A DNA stretch of 64,000 nt, taken from assembly GCF_001514305.1 (NCBI RefSeq), contig NZ_KQ949115.1:1-64000 (forward strand). The letters are read 5' to 3'. The notes beneath the pieces are model-generated. The model made no database searches, had not been told where the DNA came from, and worked only from the letters and a program-made list of their open reading frames with translations. This document shows positions 59,201 through 64,000 of the stretch, in pieces (the first letter of the stretch is position 1; each line of letters begins with the position of its first letter). The DNA is from Streptomyces dysideae (GTDB lineage Bacteria > Actinomycetota > Actinomycetes > Streptomycetales > Streptomycetaceae). Both the position numbers and the translations under genes were made by a program.

Positions 59201-62200
59201 CATGCGGTCCAGGACACCGTCGGCGTCCAGCACCTCCGCATGACTCATCGTCGGCAGCAGCAACGGGTCCACGAACCGCTCCGGATCACGCGGCTCGGCC
59301 GGGGTCATGCCCTCGGGCAGCGGCAGGCCCAGGTCGGTGAGCCGCCGCTCGGGCACCACGAACTCCAGCCCGTCCCGCACCCGCAGATGCCGCGTCTGGT
59401 GCGTCGCACCGCCGTACGGGCTGAACAGGCTGCCGTTCTTCCACCGGTACAGCGTCACCTCGAACACCGGATCGGCACGGTAGGTGTGCGCCGGGCCCAC
59501 GTAGCTGGCCCGGGAAATCTCGGCGTGTCCCGTCTCCGTGGCGCTCCCCCTGCTCCAGCCCCACTGCATTTCGCCGCGGACCCTGGCGAGGATCTTGACC
59601 GGTGCGTCCGGGTCGTCGGGGACGTGTCCGACCGTGAAATGGGGTCCGACCGCCAAGCCCGTGCCGACCTGGTGGCCCGACGACTTGCCGAGCCGGTACT
59701 TGACCAGGCCGCGGGCGTTCTGCCGCAGCTCCAACCCGTCGGTGTGCGACGCAATATGACGTGCGTCGTGAGCGGTCATCCGGATGCGCAGCGCCTGCTT
59801 CCACCCGTCCGGGCCCTTCGGCAACTCCACCACCCGGCCGGCCTCGCCGGTCAGCGCATTGAAGTGGACGGCCAGCTGGGTGGGGGAGAACAGCCGGGTG
59901 AGCTCGACCGGCCAGTTCCCCTGGTCCTCGTTCCAGTTCTCCGGCAGGCCATTGACGTCCTGGTACATCCGCGCGACCTCGGCCGGTACCAGGGGTGCGA
60001 CCAGGAACGTCCGGGAGACGGCTGCCGCCCCGTTGTCCCGGAAGCCGACCGTCGGGGTCTCCAGGGTTGCCGGGGCCTCGTCCAGCGGCACCACCAGACC
60101 CGCCAGCGCCGCCTCCCGCTCGCGCTCCAACTCGTTCAGCGGCGTCTGCGGAACGTACTGGTGCGGCACGACGACACTGGCCGTCAGCTCGCCCGAGGGC
60201 CGGTGGATCCACCACCGCTCCGCCGGACGGCCCTGGGGCCGCACCGACACCTCGTACACGACGTCGTACACGTGCTCGTCGACCAGACCCGACGTCTCGG
60301 TGTGATGGGTGGACTTCGCCTGGCCGGCGAACGTGTGCTGGACGCCGCGCTCGAAGCCGCCCGAGAACAGCCTCACCGTGCCGATCCGGAAGTCCACCCA
60401 CTTCTTCGCGCGCGCCTCCATGCTGGCCGCCACGAGCGCGCCCGCGCCCCACCCCGAACCGCGGTCGCCGCTGACCGTGGTGGCCTGGTAGGCCCGCGCG
60501 TTGACCGTCAGCGGGAAGGCGTCCTCGCCGGTCACGCCGCCGACACGCTCCCGCACATGCGCGGTGACGGACACGTCGTACGAGCGCCGGTCCACCCGCA
60601 CCGTGTGACGCAGACCGGCGATCAGCTGCGGCAGGTCGGTCTCCAGCGCCGGGCGCCCGAACCAGGCCAGCAGTTCCCGGTCCACATGGGACCAGTCGGT
60701 CTTGACGTCCCGGGAGAGCCCCTCGTGCCACCGCCGCAGCACGCCCCGCACCTGGTCGTGCACCAGCTCAGAGCCCGGCAGCAGAGTCTCCGTACCGAAG
60801 TTCTGACCACGTCGGCCGGCCAGCGCCAGCGGCTCCCGCTCGTGCGGCGGCGGCAACGGCGCGTCAAGCCGCGCGTCCGGCCGCACATACGCCTCCGGGG
60901 CCAGCGGCAGGTTCGCCTCCGCCAGCAGCGCCCGCACAAACGGACGCGCCTCCACCGGCCCTTCGAGAGACACCACCGACTCCCGCAGCCGCGGCCCGCC
61001 CTCACCCAGCAGACTCCGCTCGAACCCGGCCGCCTCCCGGGCCGGCACACCGATCTCCGACTCCACCAGACTCACCACATCGGGAATCCGGTGCGTCGAA
61101 GACCGCACCTCCGCCGTCACCACCAGCCGCGCCCGGTACCGCGCCTGCTCACCGGTCCACTTCAGCTTGGTGTGCGACGTGGTCTCCTCGGTCAGGCCGT
61201 GTCCCGTCCCCCGCGTCACCTGACCCGACACGCCGGCGAAGGGGACGAACGCGTTGACCTTGGTGCCACGCAGGACGGAAGAAACGGAAGAAGGTGTCTT
61301 CGACCAAAGGGGGCCGGCCTGCACACCTGCTGAGACGCCGCTGGTGGCTCCGTGTGTCCGAGCGGTGGTCACGCTGGTCCTCGCGCGGTACCGGACCTCG
61401 GTCTCCGGGGCGTCCCCGACGTACTGCAGACGTTCGATCGTGGCGCGGACGACGACATGCCCCTCGAACGACCGGCCCCGGCCGGCCGGGGCCCGCGTGC
61501 CGTCCGTGACCAGGCCGTTGCTGAGCAGGTACCGGCTCCGGAAGAGTGCCGCCCGCTCGTTCACCATGTTCAGCGCTTCGCTCATGACCCGCCGCACGCT
61601 CTCACCCGGCAGCCCGGCCTCCCGCAGCCGGCGCATCAGCCCCGCCACCACCGGGGTCAGATCGACGGCGTTGATCGCCTCGTGCGCCCCGCGCGCCCGC
61701 TGCCGTTCCCCGGGCTCCTCACCAGCCGGCGAAGCCGCCTCGGCCAGCCGCGGCCAGGCCGGAGCGGTGAGGCGTGCGGGAACGTCGACAGTGACCCGCC
61801 TGGCCGTCGTCACCTCGTGCGGCCGCTCCACACCGTCCACGAAGACGCGGATCTGCAGACCGCCGCGGAACCGGGCGCTCTCGCCCATGCGCATCTCGCG
61901 GCGTACCGCGACGCCCCGGCCCCAGCCCGCCCCGCTCGACTGGGCCGACCTCGCGCCGAACACCGGGTTGGCCGGCCAGAGGGCCGTCCCCGCCTGGGCC
62001 GACAGGGTCACCGTGCTCATCAGCAGCGACTCGACGCCCCACGACTTGCTGCTGTCGGATTGCGCGTCGGACGACAGCGTGGACGCGGTCATGTAGTAGG
62101 GCCGTACCACGGGGGTCTGTTCCGCCGACGCCGGAGCGATGTCGCTCAGGACCGGGCGCAGCCACACCAGACGGTCGCCCGCCACCGTCATATGGCCCCG

Positions 62201-64000
62201 GTGCAGCGCATACTCCCAGTACGTGACCTTCCGCTCCTCCGGGGTGACCGAGCTCGGCGCGTCACCGCTGTGCTCGGCGCCCGGGGCGGGCTCCACGCCC
62301 GGGGCGTCCTGCCCCATCAGCAGGCGGCGTACACCGTCACGGATCGCCTCGGCCAGTTCCGGACTGTCCCCGGCGTCCGTCACCTTGGACGCGATCTCGT
62401 CCGCCCAGTGCCGCGCCTGCGCCTCGTCCGCGTCGTCCACGTGGGCCACCTCTACGACGCCGAGTGCGTCCTGGTCCAGGTACCACGGGTGTTCCGGCTG
62501 TCGCGACGGGGACTCGGGGGACTCGTCATTGACTGTGGCGTCGCGCTGGGTGGGGTCGGGCTGCTGGTCCGGTGTGGTGCCGGTGGTGTGCTGTTCCGGT
62601 GTGGGCCCGGTGGTGGGGGTGGCGATGTTGTTCTGGCCTGTCTCGCGGAAGGCGAGACGGGCTTCGGCGTCGAAGTACAGGGTGTCGCCGGTGACGGTGT
62701 CGGTGAGGGAGAAGCCGTCGGGCAGACGGGCGGCGTGGTCGCCTTCGAGCAGGGCGGCGGTGAGGGAGCCGGTCGGCTCCGGGGCGCCGGTGATACGGAC
62801 GGCGTTCACCGCGGAGGTGATGTCGGTGGCCGGGACGCGGATCCTTCCCACCGTCAGACCGGCCAGCGGCGGCTGGAGGCCGTCGCCGCCCAGTGCCTGT
62901 TCTCTGGTGGTCACCCGCAGCCGGTTGGTGGCATCGAAGTGCAGCCTGGTGTTGGTGAGCTGGTTGACCACGGTGAATCCGTCGCCGAGAGCGCCGTTGC
63001 CAAGGGCACCGGCCAAGGACTGCGGCAGGGACTCCACCCGGTACATCCAGCGGGTGCCCCAGCCACCGCCGGTCAGGGTGCGCGTCACCGTGCCGTCCGG
63101 GCGGTGCTCGGTGTGCACCCGCACGCCGGACAGCCCCTCGTCCAGGCCCTCGCCGGTCAGCGAGTCCGGGGTGTCCGGTGGTGTGGCGTTGCGGCGGGTA
63201 CCTGCGGGTGTGAGGTCCTGGGGATCGGGGTGCCGGAACAGGACGCGGTCGCCGTCGGGGGTGGTGAGGGTGATGCCGCCGTCGGGGTTGGTGTGCACCA
63301 CGGCGGTGTCGTAGCGGCCGGTGAGGGGTTCGGCCTCGGCATTCAGGCGGGTGGCAGTGCCCTTCTCGTGCTCGACCCGCCAGTACTCGCCCAGCAGCCT
63401 GCCGCGCTCGCCGGGCACGCCGACGGTCTCCCCCACGATGCGCCCGCTGCGGGTGTCCACGATCAGTCCTGCGTGGGGGCGCTCGGGGTCACCGTAGGCG
63501 GGGATGAGGGCCACTCGGTCGCCGTCCAGTTCCCGCAGCATGAACATGCCGTCGTCGGCCGGAACGCCCTCCGCGTCCAGCAGCACGGGCCTGCCGTCGC
63601 GCTCGGCGGCGTCCAGACGCAGATAGCCCAGGCTGGCCTCCAGCCGCAGATCGATGTGCGTGAGGGTGCCATCGGCGGTGAAGTGGTAGCGGTGCCCCAG
63701 ATCCCGGTCGACGACCTGGAAACGCGGCGGTGTGCGGTAGCCCTGCTGCCACTCACCCGTGCCGGCCTCGGCCGTACCGTCCTCGTCGGCACGCAGCCGG
63801 TCCGCCTCGCTCACGCGGAGGTCAGCGGGGTCGATGTCGGTGTGGGTGACGCCGAAACGCCGACGCTGCTCGTCGGTGCCGACCAGCTCGTACGGGCTCC
63901 TGGAACCGCCCTGGGCGGCGTCGGCGGAAGTCTCCGGAACGTCCCCGCCCCGCTCGGAGGAGCCCTCGAAGTCGCCCGAGACATCCGAGAAGTCCCCGTC
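50228..64000 (-). CDS. Giant two-module, cysteine-free protein of unknown function (5' end outside window)
   Basis: A single minus-strand frame of 4,590 codons ends at TGA 50228 and is still open at the window edge. The sequence before GTG 63814 (SPYELVGTDEQRRRFGV) continues homology with an internal copy (FHLVGGPTLVRRFGV), so the true start lies further right. Two tandem modules are present (about 63,721-57,650 and 57,085-50,240), joined by a helical Ala/Arg-rich linker. Each starts with FQV-x-DR-x-LGHRYHF blocks, then a PWY-x2-QDALG segment, then about six beta-rich units. No cysteine is encoded. No signal peptide, nuclease, peptidase or ADP-ribosyl motif is recognised. It recalls the very large cysteine-poor proteins sometimes annotated in Streptomyces as 'lonely Cys domain' proteins (memory, unverified). 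A surface or contact-dependent role is only a guess. Confidence 0.85.
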   Translation of the reverse strand, partial: DGDFSDVSGDFEGSSERGGDVPETSADAAQGGSRSPYELVGTDEQRRRFGVTHTDIDPADLRVSEADRLRADEDGTAEAGTGEWQQGYRTPPRFQVVDRDLGHRYHFTADGTLTHIDLRLEASLGYLRLDAAERDGRPVLLDAEGVPADDGMFMLRELDGDRVALIPAYGDPERPHAGLIVDTRSGRIVGETVGVPGERGRLLGEYWRVEHEKGTATRLNAEAEPLTGRYDTAVVHTNPDGGITLTTPDGDRVLFRHPDPQDLTPAGTRRNATPPDTPDSLTGEGLDEGLSGVRVHTEHRPDGTVTRTLTGGGWGTRWMYRVESLPQSLAGALGNGALGDGFTVVNQLTNTRLHFDATNRLRVTTREQALGGDGLQPPLAGLTVGRIRVPATDITSAVNAVRITGAPEPTGSLTAALLEGDHAARLPDGFSLTDTVTGDTLYFDAEARLAFRETGQNNIATPTTGPTPEQHTTGTTPDQQPDPTQRDATVNDESPESPSRQPEHPWYLDQDALGVVEVAHVDDADEAQARHWADEIASKVTDAGDSPELAEAIRDGVRRLLMGQDAPGVEPAPGAEHSGDAPSSVTPEERKVTYWEYALHRGHMTVAGDRLVWLRPVLSDIAPASAEQTPVVRPYYMTASTLSSDAQSDSSKSWGVESLLMSTVTLSAQAGTALWPANPVFGARSAQSSGAGWGRGVAVRREMRMGESARFRGGLQIRVFVDGVERPHEVTTARRVTVDVPARLTAPAWPRLAEAASPAGEEPGERQRARGAHEAINAVDLTPVVAGLMRRLREAGLPGESVRRVMSEALNMVNERAALFRSRYLLSNGLVTDGTRAPAGRGRSFEGHVVVRATIERLQYVGDAPETEVRYRARTSVTTARTHGATSGVSAGVQAGPLWSKTPSSVSSVLRGTKVNAFVPFAGVSGQVTRGTGHGLTEETTSHTKLKWTGEQARYRARLVVTAEVRSSTHRIPDVVSLVESEIGVPAREAAGFERSLLGEGGPRLRESVVSLEGPVEARPFVRALLAEANLPLAPEAYVRPDARLDAPLPPPHEREPLALAGRRGQNFGTETLLPGSELVHDQVRGVLRRWHEGLSRDVKTDWSHVDRELLAWFGRPALETDLPQLIAGLRHTVRVDRRSYDVSVTAHVRERVGGVTGEDAFPLTVNARAYQATTVSGDRGSGWGAGALVAASMEARAKKWVDFRIGTVRLFSGGFERGVQHTFAGQAKSTHHTETSGLVDEHVYDVVYEVSVRPQGRPAERWWIHRPSGELTASVVVPHQYVPQTPLNELEREREAALAGLVVPLDEAPATLETPTVGFRDNGAAAVSRTFLVAPLVPAEVARMYQDVNGLPENWNEDQGNWPVELTRLFSPTQLAVHFNALTGEAGRVVELPKGPDGWKQALRIRMTAHDARHIASHTDGLELRQNARGLVKYRLGKSSGHQVGTGLAVGPHFTVGHVPDDPDAPVKILARVRGEMQWGWSRGSATETGHAEISRASYVGPAHTYRADPVFEVTLYRWKNGSLFSPYGGATHQTRHLRVRDGLEFVVPERRLTDLGLPLPEGMTPAEPRDPERFVDPLLLPTMSHAEVLDADGVLDRMKQWLTEQGLLRTEPGRPEVHRPNLLLQELERSFSSDALLTQFHLLTTNGVTRRLDLPSAFGVTRLWAKVTAETGEAISQLDRPEVRLMTRSESYLQSSRNVRATRTSTVGGNLRFALGSSKWAGLELSGGHHRSTTTGSSRADILRDIYQADTHDGSQEFTYQQKYRIEMGITTQLPEVLSAPARAVRWAALGLADLARHRRDTEQWLDRHEPFVKRFPAPGRPDEGAVTGQVRLLVPNHLAVHDAPLPTPAPAHGTRVVWETGDTSSAERGPGRQVDQEVLTRLTEDGHPWALPAAAAVRRWAALTTVRDAQQHDLGADGAWQVPGLDPTRENGVRYEHLTSEPQLRLDLPGLLRNEYRISLGRHTVTVGLDVTRVQPITSEGGTELTARHYAYDYAWSMNNSAASRGWSATGDPIGGADLTSDGDRAISEWGSFARGSGRTEGRGGQVEVGPILIGRRPLPEAAQPREGLDAFPGGAADPRPHRYYKADVDLVLTGPRGRLRVEVPDGLFFMIPSEGMADPPVLSDGAADLSDVRGIAELRELTDALGRPEVPLTVPQVERAVAEARDGLREAGVDPAVLHGVVRALRGAALERLEDRALQALQAYVSGRADDGQSRFSVVPASGGGHRVVDDLTGLAHELDAAGELVARELPLFDAPAEPAGLRVVERPEEGTFHLVGGPTLVRRFGVAPADVDLAEGAGALFQVIDRELGHRYHFTPDGTLSHTDLRLEASLGYLRTDAGDVDGTPRLLDAMGEPATEGMWRLKPLGAQRLALIPEEPTPGRPLERLEVDTRTGRVVGEIMGVPGERAVYWQIDHVARTAVRLDETGAVLTGPDDTAVVRVTDGGGVELFSRADRWRRLFPPDEFGGPLRDVFPLDPILEDSDPGELPLSVPGLDGLRVRINEAEARPPQDAQAPETPQTVTHLELVDPTTGAPVADRQVVLRPDGGYTVLDTAGNFRWELTPDWHGQARDIRLPGTDVFLRHDLAGGRMPGIVDRAGAPAGGGRFAIQRIQDSSGTPRGVTVRPLEDGASPGRPAASWRYDGDGSLLEAVLPLTGDDLGPALRGASVRIAREPGTGRFTLVLADASHGQGHSLAPLDGEFARRLPGGFSLTDTLTGDRYVFDAEARQALRREAPLDTPPPVEEPGARRTEPVSRQVTFGGGARSLAVDQLRAVNTFAADVALEGLANARAGRPLPTVVITGHSNGTVLGQPHFGRAMRLGQERADAVRKVFTERLAVHLRQAQKDMPAPIGVEAFLVTAESRGRDLPEGTSPQDGPAALRRAVITVDFPPADTASPVRQDAAPDGTQRTSPGDDVQTLRTPEEHPPTHGAGDGAGTGQSGQSGQSDTTAESPWYVGQDALGEATVVRADDWHEMTARQWANRIWSEVARPEDSPELGQAIRDGLRRLLMGEGGETDEPSEAHQGAEHAEGPAEEQAASFGGPTARTWADALRQGRLTVGGDRVVWLRPVLRDVTPAPVEPTGAVRQYEVGFASLSSGAKSELEKAQGLDTATLAVLSGVGKAGGTLLPAFPMLEAEAVRSEGTELQRDVVAGRKLFVTGNTRFRAGIQVRVFVDGVERPHDVTTPERVTVDFPSGLTAPGGPRPPENPPLTGDRPTERQRPSQARETLNAIDLIPVAAGLQRQLREAGLPADAVRQVMGDALPRLNERSARNRSRYLLTNGLTTERTRFKLGPTQSFTGHVAIRATIERLQYLGDTANVAVREDLGVGLKLGHSLGTTSSMAVGVVAAGGRRRSTTWLPTGSLIGDFSRKTGHGLSQQAMNHTVLNMTSDQARYRAQLKVTAEVRSSTHRIPDVVQLVEAEIGVPGREATDFERRLLGADAPPLRQAAPFLAGPVEARPYVRALLAQANLPLPTSAYVRPARLDAPLPPHDREPLALAARRGQGFGMGVLLPGAELVHDQVRAALGRWHEWLSNGAEADWSSVDRSFETTFAQPVLEGDLSQLIAGVDFTVSLGGRAYDVSVTAHLRERIGGMTGEDAYPLTVNARAQQNSTVSGHRGTRWGAHLSAGLRVQVRIKRWLRLDIGAVGVSGGFGRGVQHTMAGGAKSYRRTETAGLVDEHVYNVVYEVSVRPAGHQAERWWIDKPGEVVARVVVPHQHVPETPVTEQQMREADRVTYPEQAPETEKADFRTHGVEAVYPSFLAVPELTAEAARMYQQANRLPESWLEDRANWPTELKAVASPTQLAAHFAELTSETGRLVQLPQGPDGWKQALRIRMTAVEPRHETAHVGEGREVEIEQYSQGQAQFKRSRASSYDVGLQGAIGPRFTVGPSRTEESSQSSGEPSRTEGSSRTEGSGRRLEGQLAAAVRGRVRWDWSKENSRQEGPVGISRTTYGGTTHTYRADPVFEVTLHRWKNGSLVGSVQHAVRSVLPAGSHPAGPPSGMTHDTRYVRVRDGLELLVPERRLLDLGLPLPEDAVPAAPHPPERYVDPSLLPAASHPEVLHADGVLGRMKQWLTGQGLLHTEPGRPDEHQPGLLLAELERSFSSDALLSQFALLSGDGVSRWVTMPSAFGGTRYLWAKVTAEIGEATSQLSRPDVRLTLRGQTSRVTGQSDATSFGVSGGATLRARVGTGKHGGLEFGAGHSRGSGTGTERSQSEVEIFRAQTREGSQEFTHPLTFRIAMGITYETPEVLSAPTRGVRAATKGLAGLAGYGPDMAEWWHRAGPSVKVFPAPDRPEDGTVHGTVRLIVPSHLAVHSTPLPSPAPAYGTRAVWESGPQPSAGEPAVAPPTDRQVDQQLLERLREEGHPWALPAAAAVNRWAALTAVPYPPPRDLSAPDVWRVPGVDFTTVDGLRYGHFTGENLLRANLPTLLRHEYELRLFGRTITVGLEVTGIDPLYSEEGRTEPVYSEDGIKFKARHYTQEDEASAHTTQRVHGWYVDIGPEGGGEIEHGPRIMERVPFSYGLERAEERSGEAAETEERNKESTRSYRYYKADVDLVLAGHHGRLRVHVPDGLYFMLPVQPRS
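50240..57085 (-). repeat. Module 2 of the giant protein
   Basis: About 2,280 residues from FQVIDRELGHRYHF to VPDGLYFMLPVQPRS. It is collinear with module 1: PWYVGQDALG near 55,130, then units near 54,800, 54,080, 53,240, 52,480, 51,580 and 50,650. It is longer than module 1 mainly because of an OmpA-like domain and extra beta blocks near its start. Many positions differ between modules, so the duplication is old. Confidence 0.8.
55321..55728 (-). other. OmpA-like domain inside module 2 of the giant protein
   Basis: About 135 residues, from VTFGGGARSLAVDQLRAV through VVITGHSNGTVLGQPHFG and ERADAVRKVF to AVITVDF. This follows the OmpA/MotB C-terminal pattern, with a GH-containing strand and an RA-x2-V helix, and ends in the usual beta strand. 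In OmpA proteins this fold binds peptidoglycan. The canonical Asp after GH(T/S) is replaced by Asn, so binding is uncertain. Module 1 has no equivalent. Confidence 0.5.
57650..63721 (-). repeat. Module 1 of the giant protein
   Basis: About 2,020 residues from FQVVDRDLGHRYHF to VPDGLFFMIPSEG. After the leading blocks come six recurring units. Their first strands lie near 62,180 (GDRLVWLRPVL), 61,460 (HVVVRATIERLQY), 60,570 (YDVSVTAHVRERVGG), 59,800 (LRIRMTAHDARH), 59,000 (LWAKVTAETGEA) and 58,100 (HTVTVGLDVTRV). Each ends in a hydrophobic strand such as YRADPVFEVTLYRW or YKADVDLVLTG. Confidence 0.8.

Overview
The window is high-GC actinobacterial DNA and almost certainly comes from a Streptomyces chromosome. 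Third codon positions are strongly G/C, Shine-Dalgarno sites are GGAGG-like, GTG starts are common, and the gene order osaC-osaA-osaB-ftsK-HTH/RodZ-like-rimO-pgsA-cinA-clgR ... lhr ... DUF3046-AI-2E-recA-recX ... gluABCD is the recA-region core known from S. coelicolor (recalled, not searched). Coordinates near starts are read directly from the sequence. Names rest on motif recognition and remembered homologues.

Left part (1-18 kb): a DegT-fold protein without its cofactor-lysine segment, tRNA-Thr(GGU), and the divergent osmoadaptation genes osaC and osaAB. OsaA is a giant hybrid kinase with 11 tandem HAMP-like units. Next come ftsK, a membrane-anchored HTH protein, rimO, pgsA, cinA and clgR. 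Middle part (18-32 kb): an SDR dehydrogenase, a Nei/Fpg glycosylase and Lhr helicase on the minus strand, then a damaged araC/azlCD locus, a toroid-fold protein, and the DUF3046-AI-2E-recA-recX run. The recA promoter carries a LexA/SOS-type box. The recA gene is interrupted by a complete intein that also has homing-endonuclease motifs.

32-47 kb: a cysteine dioxygenase-rhodanese operon preceded by a tiny Cys-rich leader peptide, an FAD monooxygenase, the glutamate ABC transporter gluABCD with a strong intercistronic hairpin after the binding-protein gene, a two-component system, a TAXI-type binding protein, an orphan sulfonate/nitrate-type binding protein, and a PAS/GAF/PP2C/ATPase phosphatase.

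41.9-50.2 kb also acts as a decay zone. It holds a frameshifted beta-helix/AAA ATPase, a rutA gene with about 240 codons removed in frame, a C-terminal scrap resembling an SCP2-like domain, and a phytase-like fragment bracketed by two TCATATGA palindromes. Beyond it (50.2-64.0 kb, running off the window) is one minus-strand gene encoding at least 4,590 residues without a single cysteine. It is built as two tandem modules of about 2,000-2,300 residues, each with about six repeated beta-rich units, and an OmpA-like domain is present only in the second module. A LuxR-type regulator with a degenerate receiver lies convergent to it. I know of no established function for this giant protein. The giant protein and the RecA intein are the two most interesting items in the window.
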